NCBI GenBank assembly: GCA_017387515.1
Contig: JAFOFC010000067.1
Location: 1 to 59,444, forward strand
Direction: 5' to 3'
Source of the DNA: Paludibacteraceae bacterium
GTDB lineage: Bacteria > Bacteroidota > Bacteroidia > Bacteroidales > Paludibacteraceae
DNA length: 59,444 nucleotides
A program made the position numbers and the translations under genes. Positions 8,233 to 15,240 of the stretch are shown here, piece after piece. Under the pieces are notes generated by a model that was not told where the DNA came from, ran no database searches, and saw only the letters and a program-made list of their open reading frames with translations. Numbering within the stretch: the first letter of the stretch is position 1; the number at the start of each line of letters is the position of its first letter.

Positions 8233-8817
8233 ATGAAGATACTTGTCACTGGATTTGAACCGTTTGCTGAGTATACAGAGAATTCATCGTGGGCAGTAGC
8301 AGAACTGTTGGCTGCTGCTCATGATTTGCCTGTGGATTTGATTATTGAAAGACTTCCTGTGAGTTTTACTATTACACCTATTGCGTTTCGTGATGTGGTT
8401 AGAAAACACAATCCAGATTTTGTGGTTATGCTAGGTCAGGCGGCAAAAAGTGAGGTGATAAGATTAGAAAGGGTTGCTCTAAACTTAATGGACGCTACTA
8501 AACCAGATAATGATGGTTATTGGGCAAATGAAGAGGTTATAGATACGAATAGTCCTACTGCATATATTTCATCATTGGTAAATAAAAAATTATTGATTTT
8601 TCTTAAGGAACAAGGTTTCCCAGTAGTAATTTCTAATTCTTGTGGGCTGTATGTTTGTAATAGGTTGCATTATGAGGCCCTAAAGTATGAAAGTGAAAAT
8701 CCATCTATAAAACACATTTTTATACATGTGCCTTTAACTTCTACTTTACCTGTATCATTGATGGTGCAAGTACTGAAACAAGTAATTTTGCATATTATAA
8801 AAGGTAATTATTTGTAA
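8233..8817 (+). CDS. pcp: Pyroglutamyl-peptidase I family protein
   Basis: The 194-residue protein matches family C15 cysteine peptidases, which remove N-terminal pyroglutamate from peptides. It opens MKILVTGFEPF and has LGQAAKSEVIRLERVALN with the catalytic Glu79. The nucleophile motif is SNSCGLYVCN with Cys142, and the active-site His is His165 in FIHVP. These agree with the known triad (Glu81, Cys144, His168). Length is slightly short for the family (about 200-215). Codons end mostly in T or A, unlike core genes further right. It follows the OmpA-like gene by 106 nt, so it may be read from promoter C or from a weak promoter of its own. A strong terminator follows. Confidence 0.87.
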   Translation: MKILVTGFEPFAEYTENSSWAVAELLAAAHDLPVDLIIERLPVSFTITPIAFRDVVRKHNPDFVVMLGQAAKSEVIRLERVALNLMDATKPDNDGYWANEEVIDTNSPTAYISSLVNKKLLIFLKEQGFPVVISNSCGLYVCNRLHYEALKYESENPSIKHIFIHVPLTSTLPVSLMVQVLKQVILHIIKGNYL

Positions 8818-8863
8818 GTCAAATGGTAAGATTGCATCTGGTTGATTTATACGCAATATTCTA

Positions 8864-8909
8864 CTCGAGTCACTCTTGTGTGATGTGGCTCGAGGTTTTT
8901 TATTTTTTT
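8864..8909 (+). terminator. Rho-independent terminator
   Basis: A 10-bp stem, CTCGAGTCAC (8864-8873) with GTGGCTCGAG (8885-8894, one G-T pair), is followed by a T-rich tail. It ends the pcp transcript. Confidence 0.85.
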
Positions 8910-8920
8910 GTAAACGTAAA

Positions 8921-8991
8921 AAGGACTAAAACAATAAAAAAATAAGGACCAATAAGGACTTTGACACGTATATAACGTTTGCGTATGTTTG
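8921..8991 (+). promoter_or_regulatory. Promoter D with tandem 10-bp operator and extra half-site
   Basis: AAGGACCAAT and AAGGACTTTG occupy 8944-8963, with TTTG at 8960-8963, a 20-nt spacer and TATGTTTG at 8984-8991. An additional unit, AAGGACTAAA, stands alone at 8921-8930, 23 bp upstream. The others (A-C) lack this third unit. Confidence 0.84.
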
Positions 8992-9056
8992 TAAAATTAT
9001 ACATAATCAGTACAAGTTTTTAATTTGTTATGTTTAATCTTTAAAATTACATATTT

Positions 9057-9194
9057 ATGGCAGAAATTAAATTAAGCGGTAATCTTAAAGTAAAAACTTT
9101 AAAAGCAAACTTCAAAGAAGCATTTGGTGCTACTCTACGTGTTTACAAAAGCAAAAGCTGCAAAGGCAGTTTTGCAGATGACTCTACTATTTAA
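9057..9194 (+). pseudogene. Single-module copy of the GNxKVxTLxxxF family, probably a deletion derivative
   Basis: The 45-codon frame begins MAEIKLSGNLKVKTLK and follows module 1 of the protein at 4726 closely up to FADD, then ends STI and stop. In the 4726 gene the second module ends ADNSSTI. The present end therefore looks like an internal deletion that joined the GCAGATGAC of module 1 to the similar GCAGATAAC of module 2. The leader, start and promoter D are intact, so a single-module peptide could still be made. Calling it a pseudogene is a judgement. Confidence 0.6.
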
Positions 9195-9214
9195 AACCCT
9201 TAAAAATCAATATT

Positions 9215-9727
9215 ATGGCAATCGCAAAGAAAACAGCAACAAAAAAGTCAGCATCGAAAAAAACTGCTAGCAAAACAACTACTACTAAAAAAGCTACTAA
9301 GAAAGTTACTAAGAAAGTTGTAGCTAAAGCGACTACAACTAAAAAGTCTACTGAAATTTCAGTTACAGGAAATAAAAAGATAGATACTCTACGCAAAGAG
9401 TTTAATAAACAATTTCCGTATTTGCGTTTAGGCTTATACTACAGTTATATGCGAAACGAAAAAACTAAAACTCCACTTAGCGGAGATAAAACTTTAGCAT
9501 CGGTTCGTAGAGCAGAATCGGGTGGCGATATCAGTATTGCAGGCAATAAGAAAATTAAAACGCTCGAAAAAGAATTTGATACCGTATTTGGTTTGTATGC
9601 TCAAGTATGCTATACAGATGAAGATGGCGATAGATATTATACAAGCGGATCTAACGACGAAAAAACACTAGCAGCATTCAATGCCGAATGCGAGAAGAAT
9701 GGGTGCAAAAAAGGTGTATGGAAATAA
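9215..9727 (+). CDS. Histone-like Lys/Thr tail fused to two GNxKVxTLxxxF modules
   Basis: The 170-residue protein starts with about 48 residues of Lys, Thr, Ala and Ser only, in KKATKKVTKK-style repeats like an H1 tail. Two modules follow: residues 50-105 with GNKKIDTLRKEFNKQFP and KTLASVRR, and residues 109-165 with GNKKIKTLEKEFDTVFG and KTLAAFNAE. The modules are the same family as at 4726 and 9057. It lies 20 nt after the truncated copy and is presumably expressed from promoter D. The tail suggests nucleic-acid binding; what the modules do is unknown. Confidence 0.78.
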   Translation: MAIAKKTATKKSASKKTASKTTTTKKATKKVTKKVVAKATTTKKSTEISVTGNKKIDTLRKEFNKQFPYLRLGLYYSYMRNEKTKTPLSGDKTLASVRRAESGGDISIAGNKKIKTLEKEFDTVFGLYAQVCYTDEDGDRYYTSGSNDEKTLAAFNAECEKNGCKKGVWK

Positions 9728-9747
9728 TCTAACCATGTTGTGCATTT

Positions 9748-9985
9748 ATGGCAAATAAAGAAACACATTTTGCAGATTATTTGAAGAAATATTGCACGCC
9801 TATTGTAGAAGAAGTTCTTAATGGCATGCGAGATAATAGGCATAGAGTGGGTGATATGAAACCTGCTCTTGTGCATTGAATCTATTTGTATTGCCTTAGG
9901 CAAATATCCACTCAATATAGATGGCAATCCAGCCATTGGCCAAAAATTGCAAAATTATATAATGAAAGAAAGAGTCTTAAAATAA
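9748..9985 (+). pseudogene. Small gene interrupted by a one-base frameshift
   Basis: An ATG at 9748 opens a frame (MANKETHFADYLKKYC) that stops at 9877-9879. The next frame carries straight on, ESICIALGKYPLNIDGNPA to KERVLK and TAA at 9983-9985. Joining the frames after LVH gives a continuous protein of about 78 residues with uniform composition, so a single-base change probably broke the gene. Programmed frameshifting is the alternative, but there is no obvious slippery run. No family was recognised. It lies between the 9215 gene and the coiled-coil protein. Confidence 0.55.
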
Positions 9986-9997
9986 AAATAAAATACT

Positions 9998-10240
9998 ATG
10001 AGCAAGGAATATTACAAAAAACAAATTATTGATCTAAGAGCAGATCTTTTAAAAGAAAAAGAGGCAAAGAAAAAAGACAACGAATATTATGCAAAATTAA
10101 TAAAGAGTGCATCTTCTCCAAGTAGCAAGGCTTCTTATCGTAAAAGTAAAATAGATAAGGCTGCAAGTCATGAACGTAATATTGAGTCGATAAAACGTAG
10201 AATTGAGAGTGCAAAAGAATCTCTAAAACGCTGTAAATAG
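9998..10240 (+). CDS. Small coiled-coil protein
   Basis: The 80-residue protein is almost entirely charged and helical: MSKEYYKKQIIDLRADLLKE at the start and ERNIESIKRRIESAKESLKR at the end, separated by a short Ser/Pro turn (SASSPSSKASY). That predicts a helical hairpin. It starts 13 nt after the frameshifted gene and is probably in the same transcript from promoter D. Short proteins of this look (IxxLRxxLxxEKExKKKxxExYAKxI) are found in Bacteroidota without a known role. Confidence 0.7.
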   Translation: MSKEYYKKQIIDLRADLLKEKEAKKKDNEYYAKLIKSASSPSSKASYRKSKIDKAASHERNIESIKRRIESAKESLKRCK

Positions 10241-10302
10241 TAAATAGTTATTTAGGACAAAATTACCTAGCAGTTGAAGAAAAATAATAAAAAACAATTG
10301 AT

Positions 10303-11055
10303 ATGGGGTTATTTGATAGTTTTAAGAAAAGTGATAGTGGTCTGCCAAAAGAGTTAGAAAATCTTTTGAATATGGTTCTTGAAAATGGCGAGATTACAGA
10401 CGACGAAATGGCTGTGTTAAGGGCAAAAGCAGAGAAATTTGACATAAGTGAAGGTGAATTGAATATTATAATAAAGAATCGTTTACTTAAATCTCAACCA
10501 ACGGCAAAAGAAGAAAAAGTAAAAATTTCGTTAGATGAGGTAAATAATAAAATCTCTGCCAATCTGTATGATGCAAATGACTCATACCCTCATATGGTAG
10601 AAAAATATAATACTTTGTTAGATTTGTCTGCGATGCCATTGGATAGCAATCTTAAAACTAAAGTACACAATGCAAAATTGGTGTTTATAAATAGTATTGT
10701 GATGCCAGAAACTAAAGAAGGTGTAATTAATTTGCTTTCTCATACAGCGCCTTACTCTAAAACTACTTTGGGTGGCAATGTGCTAAAAACATTGAGTAGT
10801 GTGGGTACTTTTGCTGCTAGTTTAATGGGTAGTGTAAGTGTTGTTAGTTCTATTGCAACACTAGTTACTGAGGATGTTGTAAATAAAGCTACAGGTGTGG
10901 TGACAAAAGCTATGACCACAAACCAAATGGATGAAATTGACGCTTGGAAAAAGAAACTCTTGCAAATTGTGAGTGATGCAAAGAAAACGTTTGGTGGTAC
11001 TGATGCCGACTTTAACAAGAAACTAGATGCTCTAGCAAAAGAGATTAAAGGTTAA
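10303..11055 (+). CDS. Protein with TerB-like N-domain and hydrophobic segment
   Basis: The 250-residue protein begins MGLFDSFKK. Residues of about 18-60 (LENLLNMVLENGEITDDEMAVLRAKA) resemble the two-helix half-module found in TerB-like Bacteroidota proteins. Residues of about 75-150 are helical. A Gly/Ala/Val/Ser-rich stretch at about 158-192 (VGTFAASLMGSVSVVSSIATLV) could contact or enter a membrane. A charged C-terminus follows. It is the second TerB-like module in the island, after 3933. No named family was recognised. A short coding remnant overlaps its stop codon in another frame. Confidence 0.7.
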   Translation: MGLFDSFKKSDSGLPKELENLLNMVLENGEITDDEMAVLRAKAEKFDISEGELNIIIKNRLLKSQPTAKEEKVKISLDEVNNKISANLYDANDSYPHMVEKYNTLLDLSAMPLDSNLKTKVHNAKLVFINSIVMPETKEGVINLLSHTAPYSKTTLGGNVLKTLSSVGTFAASLMGSVSVVSSIATLVTEDVVNKATGVVTKAMTTNQMDEIDAWKKKLLQIVSDAKKTFGGTDADFNKKLDALAKEIKG

Positions 11056-11155
11056 AGCATTAGGATTTTTGAAGGAGCTTGCAGAGTCGGGTACTAATTT
11101 AATGTCTGACGAAATAGCCGAAAATATCAAAAAAGGTTGGGAAGAAGTTATTTAA
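11051..11155 (+). pseudogene. Orphan C-terminal coding remnant
   Basis: From 11051 a frame without start reads KALGFLKELAESGTNLMSD and ends WEEVI, TAA at 11153-11155. It begins within the stop codon of the preceding gene, in the +1 frame. It reads like a real amphipathic C-terminus rather than spacer. Either the 250-residue protein once ended here and was shortened by a frameshift, or this is a relic of another gene. Confidence 0.4.
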
Positions 11156-11193
11156 TAAGTCATATCAAATTTAATTAAATTAAATAACAAGAA

Positions 11194-12873
11194 ATGGATA
11201 TACAAACTTTAAAAATAAATCTATCAAGAGTCTTTGATGATAAATTAAGAACAAAACAATGGCATAATATACTAGACTATACCATTATTGGTTTAATTAT
11301 TATTTCTACTTTAGAGGTGTTCCTTTCTACATATTCGTCTATTGTAGAACAGTATGGTAAGTGGTTACACTTTATAGATTATTTTACTACAATATTCTTT
11401 ACCATAGAGGTAACGCTACGTATTTGGTGCGCCGACTTGCAAGACCCTAAATATAAAGGATTTATGGGTCGCGTGAGATACTGTTTCTCATTTTATGGTT
11501 TGATAGATATTTTATCTACTTATCCTTTCTATTTGCATTTCTTTATGTCTGTGCCATATATGGCATTAAAGGTCCTTCGTATAGCACGTTTAACAAGAGT
11601 ATTTAGATACGTAAAGGCATTTAATATTTTGAGTAGAGCGCTTCAGTCTAAGAAGAAGGAAATGATGGTTTCTTTGCAGTTCTTGTGTATCATAACCCTT
11701 ATTTTATCATTTATACTATTCTTTGTTGAAAATGAGGCTCAACCAGATGTTTACAATAATGGTTGGAAATCTGTTGTGTGGTCTTTTGCTCAATATATTG
11801 GTGACCCAGGTGGCTTTGCCGATACTCCTCCTATTACATTTATTGGGCGTATAATAGCATGTGTTATTGGTGTGCTAGGTATTGCTATCTTTGCGGTGCC
11901 TGCTGGTTTGATTGGCTCTGCCTTTACAGAGGTGATGGATGAGGATGCCATGGAGGAACACAACAAAAATTGTAAAAAAGCATTAGGCAAGGCTTTCGAA
12001 CGTAAATTGGATAGAATTGCTGGTTATCAAATTGTGCCTCGTTATTTGTCTGTTACAGAAATTCAGGCAAGAATGGGATTAAAAAACGACGATATTTTTG
12101 ATGCTGTTAGTAATTCTAACAATTTTAGATTTGCAAATATTGCATGTACACGTCCTGCCGACGAGCGTCCAGAGGATAAACTTGTAGTAGAACATTTCCT
12201 TGTGAACACATGTTATGGTCAATGTATTGATAGGGGTTCTAAAATTACAATATATTCGCCTGCTAATATAGTTGACCCTGTTACTGGCTGGTGGGGATAT
12301 TATCTTGCGTTAATAGGTGGATTTAACTATGTGGGAAGAGAAATTGGCGAGGTGCGTCCGTATAATTCATTTTATATCTATGATAAAACAGTAGAAATTG
12401 CTGGTGCTAAAGAATGTATGGAAGACCTAAACCGTTTGGCAAATAGTGAAGATAGTTGGGTGATTTGTACGTTAGCTGCTAGTGGGGCAAATGAACCAAC
12501 ATATCCTACACAGTTCCACTTTACATATGGTGCTAAAAAAGGTGATGAAACCTACAACGATCCAAACATTACATTAAACGATGTAGAAATATTTGATAAG
12601 ATTTATAAAGACTACGCAACTTTGCTTGAGTCGTCATATAATTTGTTTGCAGATAAGCAACGTTATCACGATAATAGTAACTCAAAATTCTTTGCAAGAC
12701 ATCTAGAAAAAAAAGTAAACGCAATATCTCTACGTGTGGCTTGGAGTGTGACCTGTTGGGATATGAGAGCTATAAAACTAGCCGAAGAATTGGCTACTGT
12801 TTTAAATAAACATATCAACAATAAAGAAAATCCCGAAGTAAAAGAACTTAAGGAAAAAGGAATTGGGTATTAA
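11194..12873 (+). CDS. Voltage-sensor channel with non-canonical pore loop and large cytoplasmic domain
   Basis: The 559-residue protein has six membrane segments of the ion-transport family. S4 carries a charge at every third position (Lys126, Arg129, Arg132, Arg135, Arg138, Lys141). The pore helix and S6 align with potassium channels (VWSFAQY, then TPPITFIGRI, then GIAIFAVPAGLIGSAF). Where TVGYGD should stand it reads YIGDPGGFAD at 201-210, so the selectivity cannot be predicted. Residues of about 250-559 form a large soluble domain unlike a cyclic-nucleotide or RCK domain; I did not recognise it. The small zinc peptidase gene follows, and a decayed copy of this channel lies at 13643, so the pair may have been duplicated together. 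Confidence 0.85.
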   Translation: MDIQTLKINLSRVFDDKLRTKQWHNILDYTIIGLIIISTLEVFLSTYSSIVEQYGKWLHFIDYFTTIFFTIEVTLRIWCADLQDPKYKGFMGRVRYCFSFYGLIDILSTYPFYLHFFMSVPYMALKVLRIARLTRVFRYVKAFNILSRALQSKKKEMMVSLQFLCIITLILSFILFFVENEAQPDVYNNGWKSVVWSFAQYIGDPGGFADTPPITFIGRIIACVIGVLGIAIFAVPAGLIGSAFTEVMDEDAMEEHNKNCKKALGKAFERKLDRIAGYQIVPRYLSVTEIQARMGLKNDDIFDAVSNSNNFRFANIACTRPADERPEDKLVVEHFLVNTCYGQCIDRGSKITIYSPANIVDPVTGWWGYYLALIGGFNYVGREIGEVRPYNSFYIYDKTVEIAGAKECMEDLNRLANSEDSWVICTLAASGANEPTYPTQFHFTYGAKKGDETYNDPNITLNDVEIFDKIYKDYATLLESSYNLFADKQRYHDNSNSKFFARHLEKKVNAISLRVAWSVTCWDMRAIKLAEELATVLNKHINNKENPEVKELKEKGIGY

Positions 12874-12904
12874 TAAATATTTTTTTGTAGAAAATATCAA
12901 TTCT

Positions 12905-13627
12905 ATGAATTTATTAACCGAATTATATAAAATTTGTACCAAATCTGGAGAAGAGGCAGAGATGAAAGCCTTTGTGAAATCGTGTTTAAGCGATTTATCT
13001 CTACAGATAGTAGAAGACGAAATAGGCAATCTTTTTATCACAAAGGGTGTAGCTGATACGTATGCTTGTATTTCAGCTCATCTTGATGAAGTTCATCTAC
13101 CATGTGAACGTACTATTCTGGTGGAAGATGATAAGGTGTATGCTGTGGATGAAAATAACAATCAAGTAGGTTGTGGTGCCGATGATAAAAATGGCATTTG
13201 GACTATTATAAACCTATTGCATGAGTGCCCCATATTAAAGGTAGCCCTATTTGTTGAAGAAGAAAAGGTGGGCGAAATAGCAGGATGCAGAGGGTCTAGA
13301 GTTTGCAATTTATCTTTTTTTGACAATGTACGATATGTGCTTGCGTGCGATAGAAAAGCTGCTAGCGAGGTGGTATATATTGGCAAAGACAACACCAAAC
13401 TTTGTGAAAAAGACTTTATCCCTGAACAGATTTTATCTGAATTTAATTACCAAATGGTGGAAGGCGGGAAAACAGACGTGGTGGAACTTAAAATGCGAGG
13501 TTTGCAGATTCCTGTTTGCAATATTAGTTGTGGTTATTACAATGCTCATACCAACGAAGAATACACTATTTTTTCTGAACTACAACATTGTTTGAATTTT
13601 GTGAAGACTATTATAAACAAAATCTAG
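12905..13627 (+). CDS. Small zinc-peptidase-fold protein (M20/M28-like)
   Basis: The 240-residue protein has the metal ligands of co-catalytic zinc peptidases in order: His59 and Asp61 (SAHLDEV), Asp93 in GCGADDKNG, Glu118-120 (FVEEEKVG), Asp149 (ACDRKA) and His215 (YNAHTNEEY). There is no room for the M20 lid domain between Asp149 and His215, so it is a compact single-domain form. The longer frame from 12863 overlaps the channel gene by 11 nt; the ATG at 12905 gives the natural start MNLLTELYKIC. No signal peptide is present, so it acts in the cytoplasm. It directly follows the channel gene, and pairing with that channel's soluble domain is possible. Confidence 0.78.
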   Translation: MNLLTELYKICTKSGEEAEMKAFVKSCLSDLSLQIVEDEIGNLFITKGVADTYACISAHLDEVHLPCERTILVEDDKVYAVDENNNQVGCGADDKNGIWTIINLLHECPILKVALFVEEEKVGEIAGCRGSRVCNLSFFDNVRYVLACDRKAASEVVYIGKDNTKLCEKDFIPEQILSEFNYQMVEGGKTDVVELKMRGLQIPVCNISCGYYNAHTNEEYTIFSELQHCLNFVKTIINKI

Positions 13628-13642
13628 ATTTACGTAAAAATA

Positions 13643-13996
13643 ATGGATATACAAGCTTTAAAATTAAATCTATGTAGAGTTTTTGATGACAAATTAAAAA
13701 CAAAACAATGGCATAATATACTTGATGCATTTCTTTATGCCTGTGCCATATATGGCATTGAAAGTGCTTCGTATAGCACGTTTGCTTCGTGTATTTCGCT
13801 ATATGAAGGCGTTTAGCATTTTATCGCGTGCATTTGCTGCAAAGAAAAATGAGATGGTTGTTTCCTTGCAGTTTCTTACTATTTTGCCGACACATTTCAT
13901 GCTGTGCTTGAACCAGAAAAAGAGCAAATTGTACCTCCAGAAATGCTCACAAGAATTAAAGGGCACGACTTTGGTATGAAAGATTATGTAGATTAG
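13643..13996 (+). pseudogene. Decayed duplicate of the non-canonical channel gene, with foreign 3' tail
   Basis: From 13643 the sequence copies the first 28 codons of the channel gene at 11194 (MDIQALKLNLCRVFDDKLK). A deletion of about 257 bp then joins it out of frame to the S4 region (PVPYMALKVLRIARLLRVFR) and the following linker (SILSRAFAAKKNEMVVSLQF). At about 13883 homology stops. A different frame from there reads FADTFHAVLEPEKEQIVPPE and ends KDYVD, TAG at 13994-13996, the C-terminus of another unidentified protein. The locus is therefore a chimeric relic and cannot make a channel. Confidence 0.85.
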
Positions 13997-14047
13997 TTGC
14001 GAAGCAGCCAAAAGTATTGTAATTTCGCAGTTATTATTCCTTTTGCT

Positions 14048-15148
14048 ATGCGCATTACATTTTTGGTCGATAATTTACCCCACCCTACGCTGCCCTTGCT
14101 TACCGAGCATGGGCTTTCGATGTACATTGACCAAATAACTCCTAACTCATCACTCCTAACTCCTAACTCTATTCTATGCGACATGGGTGCATCGGGCGCA
14201 TACATCAAAAACGCCAAGGCATTGGGTATTGACTTAAACGCCTGTCATTGGGCATTTCTCTCGCATGCACACGCCGACCACACCGGTGGTTTAGGCAAAT
14301 GGATTGCCCAATACGGACATATTCCCGTTTATGCCTCACACCACATCCCTGCTTTGCAGTGCTATTCATCCCGACCAAAACAAGTCGCAAGTCACAAGTC
14401 ATCATTCGGGCACTTCGACAAGCTCAGTGACCGAATTCTACTTACCGAATCGACTAAACGACTAAACGACTCAACGACTAAACAACAAGAATTCGATTCA
14501 CCGGAGCGAAGCGACTTACGATACATCGGCCCCGACCTCAACCTATTCCATGGCCACACCCCTTGGTTCAAACCTATTGAGCAAAACACCTGGCTTACCC
14601 CACACATCGCCTTGGTACACCCCACGTGCAACCAATATCCCAAACCGTTAGGCAATAAATACCTGACGGTAGTCGAAGGTCAGTGCAAGGTGAGCGCAGA
14701 AGCAAGCTTGCTTGATTATGCCGAACCGCAGCCTGACTTCATGAGCGAAGCGAATAAAGTCGCAAGTCAACGATTCAACGATTCTGCGATTCAACCCGAG
14801 CGAAGCGAGAACGACCCTTTCTTACACGAAATCGCCCTTTGTTTTGTCACCCCCAAGGGCTTGGTTATTGTATCCTGCTGTTCGCACCACGGTGCCCTAA
14901 ACACCATCGAATCGTGCATGGAATTTACAGGCTGCAACACCCTACACGCCTACATAGGCGGACTGCATTTTGTAGATAGCCCCCAAGTAGAAGCCGAAAC
15001 CACATCGTTTATTAACGATTGGCTCACACTATACCCCAACGCATACCTGTACACAGGCCACTGCACCTGCCCCCGTGCCGCCACCTTACTAAAAGCACAC
15101 CTCTCCCACTGCCACACGTTTTACACCGGCAACGTGGTAGAGGTGTAA
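14048..15148 (+). CDS. MBL-fold metallohydrolase interrupted by in-frame repeat insertions
   Basis: The 366-residue product has the metallo-beta-lactamase motif SHAHADHTGG (His73, His75, Asp77, His78) and later ligand regions (CCSHHG, IGGLHF, YTGHCT). It resembles the class II MBL group annotated as dihydropteridine-type or RFAP synthase-like hydrolases, which have about 260-280 residues. The excess comes from three low-complexity stretches that are intergenic repeat DNA read through: 14137-14170, about 14382-14516 and about 14675-14811. All three keep the frame. ATG 14048 was preferred over 13997 because the family starts near MRITFLVDN. Activity depends on whether the insert loops are tolerated. 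Confidence 0.82.
   Translation: MRITFLVDNLPHPTLPLLTEHGLSMYIDQITPNSSLLTPNSILCDMGASGAYIKNAKALGIDLNACHWAFLSHAHADHTGGLGKWIAQYGHIPVYASHHIPALQCYSSRPKQVASHKSSFGHFDKLSDRILLTESTKRLNDSTTKQQEFDSPERSDLRYIGPDLNLFHGHTPWFKPIEQNTWLTPHIALVHPTCNQYPKPLGNKYLTVVEGQCKVSAEASLLDYAEPQPDFMSEANKVASQRFNDSAIQPERSENDPFLHEIALCFVTPKGLVIVSCCSHHGALNTIESCMEFTGCNTLHAYIGGLHFVDSPQVEAETTSFINDWLTLYPNAYLYTGHCTCPRAATLLKAHLSHCHTFYTGNVVEV
14137..14170 (+). repeat. Tandem TCCTAAC-type repeat inside coding sequence
   Basis: Repeats of ACTCCTAACTC encode part of the stretch between residues 30 and 42 of the MBL protein. The same 7-bp unit, on the other strand, makes the arrays at 19356 and 24475. Confidence 0.8.
14404..14483 (+). repeat. 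ATTCGGG/CCGAAT hairpin plus CGACTAAA array inside coding sequence
   Basis: ATTCGG (14404) through CACTTCGACAAGCTCAGTG to CCGAAT (ending 14436) is the same hairpin found between genes at 31145 and 59204. It is followed by four CGACTAAA-like units (14451-14483) and AGCGAAGCGAC at 14504. All of it is read as protein. Confidence 0.85.
14675..14758 (+). repeat. Two-stem hairpin repeat inside coding sequence
   Basis: Outer arms are GAAGGTCAG (14675-14683) and CTGACTTC (14733-14740). The inner stem is CAAGC-TT-GCTTG within AAGCAAGCTTGCTT. The conserved blocks GAGCGCAGA and TTATGCCGA, and the tail ATGAGCGAAGCGAATAAAG, are present as in the intergenic copies. It encodes SAEASLLDYAE. Confidence 0.85.
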
Positions 15149-15149
15149 A
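15097..15149 (+). repeat. Left copy of 53-bp direct repeat (end of MBL gene)
   Basis: The last 50 or so bases of the MBL gene recur at 16409-16461 with only a few mismatches. The repeat contains CCACACGTTTTACACCGGC. The two copies bracket the DUF1016 nuclease gene. Confidence 0.88.
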
Positions 15150-15188
15150 TTAATTGTAATTATCGGCATTCACTCGTAAATTTTTTAG

Positions 15189-15196
15189 TATCTTTG
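15189..15196 (+). promoter_or_regulatory. -7 element for the DUF1016 gene
   Basis: TATCTTTG matches TAnnTTTG exactly and lies 45 nt before the start codon. A convincing TTTG at -33 is not present. It lies within the presumed cassette, so the nuclease gene carries its own promoter. Confidence 0.6.
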
Positions 15197-15240
15197 CGCT
15201 GGCGAAAGCCTCATTACACAACCATCTAAATTATATTCTT

